From contig CM075104.1 in NCBI GenBank assembly GCA_037576195.1, positions 10,804,211 to 10,868,210 of the forward strand: 64,000 bases of DNA. The letters are read 5' to 3'. The position numbers were made by a program, and so were the translations under genes. The notes beneath the pieces are model-generated. The model was not told the origin of the DNA and ran no database searches. It worked only from the letters and a program-made list of their open reading frames with translations. Shown here in pieces: positions 1-13,983 of the stretch. Positions within the stretch are counted from its first letter, which is position 1; every line of letters starts with the position of its first letter. The stretch comes from Phytoseiulus persimilis. Taxonomy: Eukaryota > Arthropoda > Arachnida > Mesostigmata > Phytoseiidae.

Positions 1-1562
1 CTCGCCCCGGAGTCGGGGAGGTCGACCGCGACGCGGTCAGCTCAATCCCGGCTTTAAGAGCGTTCGCGTGATGTGGCAACACCGAGGCATCCGACGAGCT
101 GCGTCGCGTCGGTCGTCCCTCTCTCGGATTTCCGTCCACACCCTCCGTCTGAGCGACGAAGTGAACATTGGACACAACAGGATCATTGGCTTTGTGAATC
201 ATCCGCCGGACTCTTCTCCCGAGGGAATACGCGGTGCCTCGAACGGCTTGAAGTTCGAGAAAGTCTGAGCGAGCACGCGAGATCGTTCGTCGAGAACTTG
301 CGCCTCGGAGCCGTCTGCCGCGGCAGGAAGCGAAAACACATACTCGCTATAAAACGCATCTGGAATACAAGCACTTAACACTGAAACGTTCCAGAGACAG
401 AACGCCCGATACCTGAATGACCCGTCGTAGTCACGGGTGGGCTTTATTGGCGGAGCTGCCCGACGACGCTGTTAAAATGGGTTTATACCCAGCTGCACCA
501 TAAACTTCTCCACTTGGAAATAGTCTTAGTTTTCAAGCAGCGAATGGCGCACCCTGCTCCCGCCGCGCCCACGTACTCCTTTCGAGCTCTCTCCCGCTCA
601 CCTACCCGCACAATTCCGCTACCCGGCAACACCGTTTGGATTACGGCGAACTGAGTCGTGGATAGATGGTTTTTGAGTTTTGCTGCCGCATCAGTCTGCT
701 CGCTGGACTCGCCATTCGGAAGTGTGCGGAACGAACTGGGTACTTTTTTCTGACGTCGTACGTCTCCCCGTTCCGGCATGCACACAGCACTCTCGATTCA
801 TCTTTTTGCTGATCTTTCCGGAATCGGGGGCATGGCCGGCGCGGCTGAGCTCTATCTTTCAGGACCGGTATCCGAAGCCGCGCCGAATACTGGAGGCGCA
901 GCATTGTTGCAGAGGATTCCATTCAGCGAGCGCGTTCGAATCCGAGCAAGCAACACCAAACCCCGAGAACCTCGAACGGAACTTGAAAAGCGCTCGATGC
1001 GAGCGGCGCCATTGTGCTTCCATGTCGGCGGCGGCGGCGGCGGTGGCTGTTCCTGGATGCCAGCTTGCTCTCTTTGATGCATTCGTCCGCGCGGCCTGCA
1101 ACCGGTCCTGCGTAATCGTTGTGACAATACTGTTCGCTCCGTGGCAATCGAACACGCTCATTGAGTTTCGGAATGCTTACGGGAACGTCTTGCCGAACAT
1201 GACATTGTCCGCGCGGCCGCAGAAGCCTAAATCCTGCCGTTCTGTGCCACTAAGTAACAGTTGTTCTCGCGAGCAGAGAAAACCTTCCAGCGGGGAGCAG
1301 GAGCCGCCTCGGGCTATTCGACGGACAAATTGCCTGTGATCCCCAAACGGATCCGTTGCTCCGCTGCCAAAACAACGACGGTCCGAGCCATGGACGACGA
1401 CAAACCAGAATCTCCGACGAAATCTTCCCGCAGATTGAATGATCGGCAAACAACGAGCCTCGCTGTGCGTGGGTTCGAGAGGGACCGACACGAAGCGCAA
1501 TCAGTGAGTGGTGAGCTCCCGGAAAAGAGTGAAACGGTTACCCCGGAGTCGCCGGAAACGCA
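1..1562. other. Gene-free stretch upstream of the channel copy
   Basis: No exon recognised. Several frames stay open for 60-219 codons on both strands (for example plus 680-1339), but they overlap each other, are rich in Arg, Ser and Pro and show no family motif, as expected for chance frames in moderately GC-rich DNA. A short GGC trinucleotide run lies at about 1027-1047. Confidence 0.5.
1027..1047. repeat. GGC trinucleotide run
   Basis: Seven consecutive CGG/GGC triplets. It sits inside chance frames and has no visible role. Confidence 0.8.
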
Positions 1563-2825
1563 GCTTGGAAGAATTTCAGATCCCCCGACCGGAGAGCGGG
1601 TCTCGGTCCGATTCCCAGAAACACAAAAAAGCAATCCGAACGAAATGAGGGCTCAGCTCATCGTTGGATCCGGCTTTCCGTCTACTTTCTGCTGCAGCTG
1701 GCGACCTGCGCAACCGTAGTGTACAGGCTCCTCCGCTATTTTCGATTCCCCACGACGGTCACATTTCGCGTCGACCTCTCGACTTCCCAGCGGTCACTGT
1801 TTGTACCTCGAAATTCCTGAAGCGGTCAGCACTCTGTGACCCATCGGCGCACTCGTTTCTGAGACGACGTCGCAACGACACCACGAGTTTCGTGTACGAG
1901 TATTTCCTGGCACAACACGAGGCCGAACTCGAGGGCGCGGTGGTGAACTACACCGATGCGGTTTTGTTCTGTTTCATCAACGGGAAGCCGTTCTGCTTTT
2001 CCGGGTACAGCCAAACCCACGAAGAGGTAATATCGTTCCAAGACGGTCTCAACCTTCAACTTCGGCAGACCCTTTTGGACTTGGTCGGCAGCGATCCAGG
2101 GGACGATCGCGTTCCCATCCACGAGCACGGAGTGGTCCCAGATCTCAACAAGAATGGAGTTTTCCTCCCCCAAGGGAAATCAACCTTCAAAGGAATCGCA
2201 TCCACCTGGATGCAAATGCTGGAATCGGCATACGGTCCACCGTGTGCGAAATCATGGGCAAGGTCGATAGTTGGTGGATATGCGTTCGACCTGTCAGAGC
2301 CGCTCAAGTACTCGCCAGCTGTGTGCCGGAAAGTTTGTTCGAATCGCCGGCCCATTGAGGTTTGTAAGTGCAACGCGTCGCTCACAAGGACGTTCATGGA
2401 TCGAGTCGACTCTCTATCCGTGTGCGGAGAGTCGCCTCGCGACCGCAAGATGAAATACCTCAGAGAATATCGGGAATCGCACAGAGTCCAAATTCATCCA
2501 CAAGCTCCTCATAGGTGAAACGAACTGGGCGCCCGATGCCACCAGCGAGGACGAAGACAGGGCAATCGTCCACATCCACCCCGACGAGATCGCCCTGGTC
2601 GAAGAAGTACCTCAGATATCCCCGAGCCTCGTGGAATCAATGGGCTACCTCAGCATGTTCGTCGGTTACGCAGCGATGGGTTCGTTGATTGATCTCGAGA
2701 ACGCGATTCAGATTCTCATCCATCCAGACGGACGACAGATCCCAAATCACAAATCCCGCATCGACGACGACGGGAAATCATGGAATGGAATATTCCTAGG
2801 TGTTTATCAAAGGTTTTTGCATTGA
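1563..2825 (+). pseudogene. DEG/ENaC family cation channel, intronless and twice frameshifted
   Basis: Remnant or miscalled copy of an epithelial sodium channel/degenerin subunit, a trimeric plasma-membrane cation channel with two membrane helices and a Cys-rich ectodomain. Seen in order: a basic N-terminal segment and TM1 ending RYFRFPTTVTF (about 1563-1775, frame 3); the post-TM1 motif FPAVTVC and ectodomain with NGKPFCFSG, YGPPC, YSPAVCRKVC and CKCNASL (about 1775-2455, frame 2); then the pre-TM2 EEVPQISPSLVESMGY and TM2 FVGYAAMGSLIDLENAI back in frame 3, ending at the stop at 2823-2825. The frame changes near 1770-1785 and near 2440-2470; neither gap can hold an intron. The pore-lining GxS signature of the family reads GYA here. 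No convincing start Met; the stretch before TM1 may begin at an acceptor-like TTTCAG near 1580. Family call is firm; pseudogene versus assembly indels is undecided. Confidence 0.8.
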
Positions 2826-4122
2826 GTGAACCTCTCGCTAGACCCGCAAAAACTCCAGAATGCCCCCGCCTTATGAACTGCGTTCCAAGTGAGATTTCCA
2901 TGCTGCGGCCTAAATGCTGCGGCCTTCGCCCCGGTGCCCTGGGCGCAGAGCTCCGGCATAAATATGTCTTGGAAGAGAATACACAATCTCATTGCGCCTG
3001 CAAAACCCCTCAACGAGGAGGTTCCCTTGCCAGGAGACGAAACAAGAAAACTCATGGGATGGGATAAAAACGTCCGACAGCGTGCTCTGGCACGTTCGCA
3101 GAATTTTCATTCCCTTCTGTAGCTAGAGGATCTGCCGCGAGTCCACGATCAGAGTGCAATGTCTCGTTGCCTCGAGACCATCGAGTCCCCGACGACTATG
3201 GAGCGAACGAGATGAATATTTCCAGGGGAATGATGATTTTCAGAACCCACCACTACCCACGAAAGAATGAAACTAATTCCAGTAGCAACGGTGATCAGCA
3301 ATTCGAAAAGCATCCATTCGATCAGACCCCGGAGTGGCAATGCAGAAGATCTTCTATTCAGGGAGGGAGTTTCGAGCCACGAAAAATCGGTGGCTCTTCC
3401 TGCCCATCCGCGCTGCATCGACCGGTCCCGTCGCAATGCCAACGCTCGTGTGAGTCGATTATTTTCACCTGATGAAGCAGTGCGTCACGCAGCCTCTGCG
3501 GCGTTCTTCATCTGTACCTCCCGGAATGATTGAACTCCCATAACGAGATACTTCCTGCGAAGGCAGCGAGGATCAAGCAGTCACACGGAGCCGCCATGTG
3601 AAGAAGCTGTTGTTTTCGACAGATTGGCGATCGGAGGCGCCTCGAATGCTTTGATATCGTGGTTTGAGTGTGTTCAGGGGTAGGGCTCCGTTTGATTCGT
3701 AGATGCTGGACGTCGCTGGGGTGCACATCCAGAACGGTTTGAAGAAACTGTGATTTCTCGCCGGCCAACACCGACGAATATCGGATGGCCAGACGGACTA
3801 AATTATCTGTATGTTTGTTTCGACTCTCGGATCTTAGCGTAAGGAGCAGTTTGCAATTATAAATTCCCCTTGAAATTCACTTCGTCGAAATGTTTTCAGG
3901 TCCGGAATCTACCATGCGCAGGGGTCAGACCAGAGGAACAGGTATCCCATAATATCAGCGAACATGATTTGCCGTTCACAAAGAGTTAGATATCTAACAC
4001 TGTGGGAGAAATGGCGATATCTGTTGTTGTATATAGCAATTTAGATGGTAGGAAATCAGGTTCGCAGCACGCACAATCACTGACGCAACCATCTTTCTCC
4101 CATGCTCGCTCGATCCCCCATT

Positions 4123-4147
4123 CCCTCTCTCTCTCTCTATCTATCTC
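4123..4147. repeat. CT/CTAT microsatellite
   Basis: Short polypyrimidine run, CTCTCTCTCTCT passing into CTATCTAT. Simple-sequence repeat. Confidence 0.8.
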
Positions 4148-7100
4148 GCTGCCTTCATGTTCCATCCTCTCTGAATTCTCAATTAGCAGAATATTTTCCG
4201 AGACGCGCCGATTTTTCGATGAAAACCAAAGTCGTTGAATCCTTCGGTAGACTTCGCTCTCAGGTGAATTGGCTTCGGGGCAGCAACTTGAATTATCAGA
4301 CTTTTTCCTCCGGAATGCGTGATGCTTGGATAATCCCCGTGCGTCCCGAGCCAAATACTGACTGGGGAGATGCGAGACATGATAAGTGAATTCGAAGCTG
4401 ATGAGATGCGCATGTCTCAGCGCTCCCCAGCAACAGGCTGCTCGTTCACAAGAATGGAGTGTCTTCCTCCTTTTTCCCTATCGATTCACAATCAAATGCT
4501 CCCGTTCCTCTGGGAATTGAGGATACTTGAGTGCGGAACTTGAATAAGATGCAAATATAACTTGGCTTCTCGTGCCAAGCTCAAGGTATTTCCCGGATTC
4601 AGGTACATTCATTTCGAGCACAGCTGTTTCTCGTTCGATTTCGGGTTGTATGTATGAGGCGGAAGATGAGAAATTCTGAATTGTGCAGAGGGTCGCCTCT
4701 CAGGCTCAATGAATCCTAGGAATCCGTGTATATTCTAAGCACCTTTGCTCGGAATTCGATCTTGAAGTCATACCTCAAAATACCAATTGGACGTCGCAGC
4801 GGAGGAATGAACAAGCGGAGCTTTCTCCGGATCCAGGCTCTCAGAGAATCTTGATTTTGGAAATTCAGGAGTTGAGTTTTTTTGAATATCGGCTTCCGTG
4901 GGCTGAGCCCCACTCAGCGAGGATTCAAGAATTGACACCGCACTATGGTTCTCTTGATTATATCCCTCATCAAAGTGGGCTCCGTGCGCGACACTTGAGG
5001 AATAGTGGGAGGAAGCTGAGACCATATTGGGGGGATCCATATTGCCCTTCTATATCCGTGACGCTCCGATGTCATTCCATGAGACTTCACCCTCCGGAGC
5101 AAATCGCGAGAAGGAATTTCAGGCCTCAAAAATCAGAGACCTTTGACGTAGAGAATCTGACTGTTCCTGATGGTGAGGTGTCGGACATGTACAGTTCATT
5201 TTTCCAAGCATTCGAAGGAGCGCTGGTTTAGCTCAATGATTGTGTCTAGGGTTGGAGAACGTGAACGCAAACTTTCCCGCCGACGTCGATCGAATTCGGT
5301 ACGTTCCAGCACTTCCTCAGTATCCAAGAATTCACCAGAAACTTCGAATGTGGGCTCACCTCCTTGTATAGATGTTGCTCTGACAAAATAGCAAGCTCCA
5401 CTCGAGCCCGAACACTCCGAGTACGACGTTCATCGAAGCGATGGTGAAAAACTACGAGACAGGGGCCAACACGGGAAGTTAGAAGCCAGAGTCGGGAGAG
5501 CATAGACAAAGGAGGAACTGATTCGGCAAGAAATCATACCTCCCGAGAATCCCCTCCGTTTCGCCTCGCCAGAGCGGCGATTTTTGGGAGTGTTTTTCAT
5601 TTGAGCGCTCCTCGACAACCTCGCAAACTGAATCTGAGCCAAGTTTCCGAGAGAGCCTCGGCCCAACTCACAAAAAGAGCCCAACATCATTCCGAATATC
5701 AACTATCTGGAACGGCCCTGCAATTTGGACAGATGTATTGCGTACCTCATACGGGCTGTTGACCTGTTCCCTGTTAACTTTGCGAGCAGCTCAATTGCTA
5801 TTGAAAGTCCATGGAAATCGTTCCGGCCTTGGTTCGAGCCCGCCGGGGTCTCTTCGAGGGATTCGTCAGCTGCATCAACGGATCGGGATGATTTCTTCCG
5901 AGCTAGAATTCTCGCCGAACTCGATTAGATCAGGTCGACTTCGAGGAATTTCGTATCAGCGTACGGCAACGCGCACCGTTGGTCGGTGCGGAGATGTCGT
6001 CAACAAGAACTCTGAATCTGCAGAGACACCGCCTGCAAGACTACCTCGCATTCCTCGTTTGGTGATCTTTATTGCTGCCGATGTTCCGGCGTCTTGATTT
6101 TCAACCGTCTCGAGGCAATGCATATCCGGGAAGAAACTTCGACATTGATGCTGTGAGCAACTTGAATGGAACGAACGAAATCACGAACACTGCGAGCCCC
6201 GAAGATCTTTCCGGGCCACAATTCAGAGCTCGCCCCATCCGGATCTCAAGCGTATATTTTTGCGGCCACCGAGCTCTCGGAGCGCCTGATGTCCACTTAC
6301 CTCACTATATTCTTGTACGCGAGGAGGCGGCTTTGCTCGAACACTCGAAATGATCCTTGTTGTCTCGCGACGTCCCGAGACGACGATTGGGTGAATGGAT
6401 CCGCGTTCAGATCGACTTGAATGGATGGCAGGATGCTGCCGCAGTGGTGCCTCGGCTCCGATAGGCTGTGGTGGTGTCTTGTGAGCGAGCGAGAAAGCTA
6501 GTGGGCGATTGGGGAGAAAAAGCGGCATTTTCTCCGCGATCTGGACGCACCCATAACGAAGCACAGCTGCTCGCTGTCGTCTATGCGGGGGATAGTGATT
6601 GCATGTCGAAAAAGGAACGCTTCGAGATTTTCCTCCATCACATTTCGTCGCCTTGCTGGGCCTGGTTTCGTATCAAGGATCCATGCGGCTTGCGCGTAAT
6701 GGACGGGCCATCTGCGCCGCGCCGGCCTAAAACTCGTCTAAGAAAGGGGCCTTGGGAGTTTTTCCGCATTCAAACGCTAAGTGATTAAGCTCCTTCCTGC
6801 TCCCATCATCCGTGACCTGGAGCGATTTGTGACCTTGCCACTGCAGCCGATAAGGGTGGAAGAAATCGCTTTTGCCGAAGAGTTCGAGGAAAGATTAAAA
6901 AACCGCCGTCGATGCTTGTTTCCCGAACCGGGGAGCCCTCGAACGCGAAAATTCCTCTCGAGGGGTTACGCGAACGACCGGGTCCGGGCGGGGACACTGA
7001 TAAACAGTGCTGGGCCCCGTTGCGAGTCTTTGCCGTTTACCTGTACGGAGCAGCTGTTCATTTCCCACGTCTTCCCGTTATTGAGACCGAAGCGATTCCC

Positions 7101-9434
7101 GGTTACCCTAGCCCGTGAATAGATGTGGCGACTCGTCGCCATCATTGAAAGTCCTGCAACCGTCGATGTCGACAGCAACTTTAGCGGGCATTCGTTTGCA
7201 AATCTTTCGCTTTGGAATTCCGCGTTGAAACAGACGCATGGGATCCTGACACCTCTGGAGCCGCGTCGAGCTGGCGAACCTGAACCTTTGGCAAGGCAAC
7301 GAAACAGTCGCAGCCCAACCGGCGGCCAGTCTCTCGTTGGAACACGACTTCCATCGCGTGCCACTCATCAGATAGAACATGAGAGTGAAGATTCGCTGGA
7401 CGAGTGAGTCGCGATCGAGTCGGAAAGCAACGTCGGAATGCGGCATCGTCTCAGTCGCATGCTCGGGGAGCTATCAAGTGCTCGCATCGGGTTTTTCGTT
7501 AGATGGAGGCGAATGGTCATTATCGCGATCTCAGCAGTGTCCCAGCGCTTGGTCGCGAGTTCGACGGATGTCTGATGGCCGGCAGGACGGCTGGCTGACC
7601 GACAGACTCCGATGAAGGCTGACTCCAGATCATCTGCCATCTGGCAAAGCGGTGCACAAATATTAACATGTTCGCATCACGCCCGCCACCACGTCCGGCG
7701 GCGGAATGCAATATCCTATCAATAGATCGGTCGTAAATCTACGTATCTGGTCGAGTGACTTTTAATGGTGATGTGGTATGCGGCAGTGGGCTCGGGTACC
7801 CGGCGAGGCTGACAGCTCGAATCCACTCGAGAAAAACCGAGCCCAGCCAGGCGCCCACGGAGCCGCCCGGGCACTTTGCCGGCTAGGCAAGTTTGTCCGC
7901 TAGCCTCTGAGCTAAATATCGTGCTGACTCGCTCTGTGGCCTCTCATAAACTCATTATATGCAGCCAACTCTCTACCAATGGCTGTGGCTTGTGGTTTCC
8001 CATCGGCTGCCATCAGTCGCTGGCGACTCGGCCCCGACAGGACGTGCGAATCTACTGCGGACGTGTTTGATTGGTTTTTCACAAGATGGTTGGATTTCCT
8101 GACTCCGCCAAAGACGACATGGAATCCGCCCTCTCAGGCTTCCTGATCGAAGCGTGAACAATCTGAGAGCAGATGGTTTGCTCATTGTACGCTCCCACTA
8201 TCCGCATTTGAGTCGATGGATCGACGCGCTAAGTCGATGAAAATATGCACGAACCAAACGGAAAGCCGGATCACGACTGGCGTGCGGGAAGGGATAGGGA
8301 GCCAACATTCCTCGGCGCAGGGAGGAATACCAGAAGCGGGAACTGACCCAGATATGAGATAGGGTCTCTGTTCAACTTTGCAAGCGCCTTGTAGTATTTC
8401 CAGGACATCGAGTCGATGATGAGGCTCAGCAAGACTAGGGGCGAAAGGCTGAATCCCAACCCACGGGTGGTTAGGCTCCGGAACCGGGGTCACGCCTCGA
8501 GTCAGTTCGTTTCATCCGGATCCCTCGGCGAGACGAATCTGGGCGGATTCAGTTGCGCGGAAAGATCATCTTCATGATACAGTTCATGTTGTTACGCTTA
8601 GCGAGCGAGCTTGCGCAATGTTTTTGTGCAGTTAATCCTCACGTCAGAGTTTTCCAAGACCCGTTCGCGAGCGACGAATACCGCGCAGTAGGTTTCTTCC
8701 TCTCAGAAACGCGCGATCTCGCTATTGTAACTTCGTGAGTCGGTATAAAAGTTGCTCATTCTTAGTTCTCTTCTTTCGTAATTTTCCCGAGAATCCTACC
8801 CGCTCGAGATTCGAACCCTCGATCGAATAAGTATGTCAAAGCATTCAAGAATTCCGCCTCTCTCAGAGCTCTTTCCTTGTGTCTCTTCCTCGGAAGCTGG
8901 CGTATTCCAGCAGATTGGCACGAATTCAACGCAGCTGAGCGTCCGCAACGATGTCCAGGAAACGTGGACGCCGCTCGAAAACATCGGGAGCATCCTCGAC
9001 CGGGCTCGACGAGTAGCCGAAGGCTTATTCCAAGAAAGGCCAAGGACCGCACTGTCATGCCTCAGCCCTTGGTATTTTGAAGGCAACCGCGGCAAAGTGA
9101 TTTCCTCAGTCATATAATTAGTGCAGCCCGTACTCCTTAGTGCTATTCATGATTATTTTCCATCAGTCCAATGAGCTTGATGAGCTGATCTTTGTATAAA
9201 ACCTTGTGTCAAGAATACAGAATCGACATATCGATATTCTCATCAACATACTGTCCACCAAGAACCTTTCCATAATGGTTGCAACAGGCAGACAGGTCTC
9301 GGTCATGTGGGAGCATAGCCAAAGTATCGTAGAACTGAAGGCATCGGCGGTAATGGTAATAATCTGCGAGAAGTTCCGTAGTCTCCTGCCAGTGGCGTAG
9401 CGAGCTTTCATGATGTTCGGGGCGGATTTGATGT

Positions 9435-9453
9435 CCCCCCCCCCTCTTTTTTT
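9435..9453. repeat. Homopolymer C10 followed by T-rich run
   Basis: Ten C followed by TC and seven T. Likely polymerase-slippage sequence and a place where assembly length may be unreliable. Confidence 0.8.
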
Positions 9454-12400
9454 GAGGTCTGAGAAAATGAATGCGTTCGATGCGCACTGATTGTATCTTT
9501 GTAAGTCCTCAAACATAAAATATGATTATCTGAAATGGAGATCTTCAGAGAAATGGAGGCAACTTGCGCGAGCTGACCGAAATGGGAGCAAGTAGAATAT
9601 TATACGAGCAACTGGATTACCTATCCTTGGAGGGTCTATTGACTCCCCGAAATTAAACACCCGTGATGGAGATCCCGATAGATAGGACAGCGAGGTTTGT
9701 CAGCTTCGTTGGCTCGATCTCTGGTCCGAGGCAAGAACAAAATGAACTGAATGTTGCCTCTTGATCCGGAAGGAGGAGGAAAATTATATGGTAGGTCGTC
9801 AATAGGGTGAAAAATCAGATGCAAAGATCGGACTTCGCCCCCACTCTGAGGATTCCAGAAAAAATCTAAGTGGAAGAGCTCAGAAACCCTAATGTGATGG
9901 GCATGGAGAGGCACTCTGATGCCCCTAATGGCGTGATGCACGTGGCGGACGATCATCGAACGATTCGGAACGGGGTTAACTTTCATGGAGGCTCGTTCAG
10001 TCGTACCGGGAACGCCATACCTGGGATATGGGGAGGGCTCTAGCAATGGGGCACTTCCAAGCGGATTTGCTCGTAGGCCGGTGTCTTATACGCCGAACCT
10101 AGCGCGTTCCTCATATACGACTCTCTTGTAGGTGGGTTCGACTATCATTTGATGACTGCTGATCCAGGGCTTCCCCTACTTCTCCGACCCGACAGCTCTT
10201 GCTGACTTCTGCGTTAGAAACATTGGTCTCGACCCTCCCCCTGTACCCCCCATGTTTCCTCCATATTCGCACATATTATCGAGATTCAGTCCAGATCAAC
10301 ATCGACTGAATGTTGGGGCTGATGAGTCTATTCCACAAGGCTCCGTTCGGACCTTTAACGATCGATCTACGGTTGTGCTGGAACGAGGAAGGATGCAGCT
10401 CGAAATCGATGGCGTCATGCATCAATCGAACTGACGTGTGACGACTCATCAAGAGTGACGTCTGGAGAAAGTTGGATGCGAGCCCAGTTTTCGAATGCGA
10501 GCAGGAGACCCAGGAGCAGAGATGGATCTGAAAATGAAAAGATGTACTTATTTCGAGCTGGAGAATATCAAATCGATGGAGATGCTTATCGAGACTATAT
10601 CCAGGAGCTCCAATGACCCGCCCGGCGTGGGCAGAAGGCGATGATACAGAAAAAGATTACACATTCATTCTTCAATAGATGTCGAGATCAGTGGAGACTA
10701 CAGGTTGTTGACGTCCTTCCAGGAGTGGCGAGCGCTCTCATGGTGATGAATCTTGGACTGTTCTAGGAAAGAAAAAACAAGTTCACAGAGAACGCTGGAT
10801 CACTCCGCCCTCGGGAACCGCAATGTTCTTGTGTTCGCGACCCGGGGGCGACGAACGGAGTTGTTTGCTCTGCTTATACCTAATTCCCGCTACCCAGAGT
10901 GCCGTTATTTGTTCTGTTTCCGAAGATTCTCTGCTAGCAGCCGTTGTTGTTCTCGAACAGCCAGGAAGCGCTTACGATTTCGCAGGGAAAAAAGTTTACT
11001 GAGGAGCGAACTCGAAATCTCACTCTCAAATCCCCTCCGTACCACGTGACGGCGCTGTTTGTGCTGTGATACAGCCTCCGCCAAAAGGCATTTGCTGTCT
11101 AGAATCGTGGAGAGAAGTATTTGCACAGCTATTCAAATGAACTCTTCGGAAGGAATCGCGAGCCCGATGCGTGCAGCTTCCCCTCGTAGCTGCGCAGGAA
11201 GGAGGGAACATCGAGTTGGTACTCGACGGAAAATGTGAGCCAAGATCACCGCTTCCAACGCCGCCGCCACGACATCGTCGTTGTCGCTTCATCCTCGTCG
11301 TGGCCGCCCCTGCTCCGCCGCTGTCAGGGCCGCTGCTCCTACTGCTGCAAGCCGCCTAAAGCAAAGCGGAAATCTGGTCGACTTTTCTTTCCGGAAAGGA
11401 CTTCCGTTTGATAGCTAAGAGTGATGTGCATGGAAAACGATCTGTGAGCCACGCGGTCAACGGAGCAAGTCAGAGAACTCGAGATGCATGGCTCCATGAA
11501 TTATGCTTTCGTCACCAGCCACCATAATAATTCAGAGTCTAATCTAAGACCGCTTCGTCCAGGAGCTACTCTCTCATTTCTTGCTCTCGCGTCCCCGCAT
11601 CCACGCGCGCATTGATCAACTGCGTTCAGGAGACGCTGACGCGGTTTCCGGGTCCAGCGTTCAACGATTTTCCGGGCGTGGCGCCCGCAGGTCGTAAATT
11701 TCTTCGCAACGTCGCTTCTCGATGGGCTGCTCCGGTATTCCCACCAGAGATTGCGAACTGATGATCACCTCATTCGCTCCCACGCTATATCTTGAACTTC
11801 ACAGAGGGTCGAGACAAGTGAATCAGTAGACGCAACTCACGGCATCATCGTAGACGGCGACGGCCGCACTAGCGAACGCGGATAGTGGTTGAACTCGTTC
11901 AGGCAGAGAGAGCCGTCGACCGGTTTTCGGTTGCGAGTCGTTCGTCGGATATCGTCTCGTGAGAACAGCTTTCAGAAGTGGGAGAGAGGCGCTTAGCTAG
12001 CTGCAGCTGCCGACGATTCATCTGAGCTGCACTATGCTGCAGCTGAAGGAAAGTTCGTTATTCCTGAATGGATTCGCTTGAGAAACACTCTCACATGACC
12101 TGCGCGTTGAAGCATCAGACCGAGCAAACTCTCATCCGTCATGGATCCGTATATATCTGAGGGACCTCTCAGTATTCATGACAGTCGGGCTGTTCCGCAG
12201 CTGCTCCTGTTGATGTATTCACAGCTGAATTACTGGTTTGGATTCCTAACTAACTACCAATCAGCTCCGGCTTCAACTTATCATCAGCTTAACGACTGCC
12301 ACCTCCCTCTGACAGAGAACGCTCGTCGGAAGATCGGGCCGCCGAGTTTGCGAAGTACGCACATCGGAAGGATCTGTTGTACTCCCCAGGAACGAACTCC

Positions 12401-13983
12401 TCGTGGAGCGTCGACATCCGAAGGCACAACACCCCGTCTGGTTCCACTGCTTAGCGCCGTCTTCGTCGAAGAGAGTGGAACATTTGATCGCTTCCGTTTT
12501 TCTCTGGAGCAGAGGCTCGGAGTGCCACTGAGCGCATTAGTTTCATATTTGGTTGCCGTCACGTTGGCAGAGTCCGAGCGAACCGCCAGCGCCAGTTTTT
12601 CCATCCTCTTTGGGTATACGTCTCCGGGATTCGGCGAAAAAACAATTGTCAGAAATTCATGAGCATTTCAGTGGTACCGGGAAGCGTGGCTGGAAGCTGC
12701 TCTCTCGCAGCGTTCCATTTTTTTGAGGAGAGGCAGCAGATGGAATTGGTCGATTCGGCTAATGAAGACACAGAGCAAGTCGCCGTCGGTTGCCGCTGCG
12801 ATCTGTTGTGGATGGTTCCTCATTCGAGGAGAACAAACACTTGTGTAGCCACTCAGTCACAAAATAGCATTCCGGCCATCCAGCGAGGGATATAAGCGAA
12901 CAACCGGGAGACCAGCCGAGCGAAGCAATAGGCAAGCTCTCTGTGAGAACCAGTTGCTACTTATCTACGAGACAAGTGGTGACGTCATTTGCTGAGCGAG
13001 GCGTGTCATCCAGGCCCCGTCCTGGGCTATTATCATCTCGGTTAATCCCGAACAACAATTGGAACTCCCTGTGCCTTGGGGGTGGCTCGAGTTGAGTAGA
13101 GCGTGCTGCGTGCTATCGGCACCTGCTGGACTCCTGTAGAGCAAGTTCCCAGCACCCAGGGAGGGTCCAGCCCGGATGTTGACCGCTCTTGTCAAAAGGT
13201 TGTTGCACATCCCTGAGAACCCAATCCAGGGCTCGGCATCCAGTCACCGCCTGGATCGCGTCACGGGAATCTGATTGCTTCGGTTTTCTGCTGTCGCCGA
13301 CGGAGTTCGTGGGCCGATCAGAAACGACCCGCGATCGGTCGGCGCAGGCCCTGCGGGGCCGCGCCTCCTCCATATAGGTCCATGCAGTCGAAGGATCTCG
13401 GCGAGAAGACACAGAAGAGCCGGGGCAACTCGAAGCCCCCCCCTCCCAGAACTACGTTCTGACCCCTCAGGCCTCACCGCGGCGACCAGCATCGACTGTT
13501 GCCATTCCTGTCGAAACTTTGTCAAAATGCTTACGCCGCTCCTCCATCCCGAAGAATCCGGGGAAAGCGGCTTGACAGATAGTTTCTCCCAAGGTCTGAG
13601 CGTGGCAAGAGGTCTGATTCTTCTCTGTGTTCCCGACACGGAATAACGGCCGTGCGACATCTCTGCTCCAGTCCAAAGCTAGGGGGAGGGGCCCCTAACG
13701 AGCAGCGCGTCGAGGCAACAGTCTTTGTCAGGTAGAGCTTGGCACTGTTGGGTTGCAAGCTTCGATTGCTGAGCACGGTGAAACTTGAGAAGGCAGGACG
13801 GTTCTCAGGTCTAATCAGTATCGTCAGAGGATGGGAGCGGATGTTAAACAGCGAACGTCGAGAGCCTGCTCGGTCTTCCCCACGCCCTTTCTTCATCTTG
13901 ATTGATGCAAGACGAAAGTTCAGATGTGTAAGCCCGCATCGTGTCTTATTTGTTGAGCGGAGAAGTTCAGGCATGGTTTATCA

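Larger units (their letters stand above)
2826..13983. other. Gene-poor interval
   Basis: About 11 kb in which no known protein family or RNA gene was recognised on either strand. Contents seen: a CT microsatellite near 4123, a C10 then TCT7 homopolymer patch at 9435-9453, and scattered chance open frames. One minus-strand frame at about 9636-10085 is open for roughly 150 codons with a fairly ordinary amino-acid mix, but matches nothing I know. Confidence 0.5.

Noticed and set aside
680-1339. 219-codon plus frame near the start of the window
   Set aside because: It contains an Ala run from the GGC repeat, otherwise random-looking sequence and overlapping frames on the other strand.
8780-8880. 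GGTTCGAATCT on the minus strand as a tRNA B box
   Set aside because: No A box or cloverleaf upstream.
13113-13974. Several overlapping 90-147 codon minus frames
   Set aside because: High GC, three registers open at once, no recognisable domain and no splice support.
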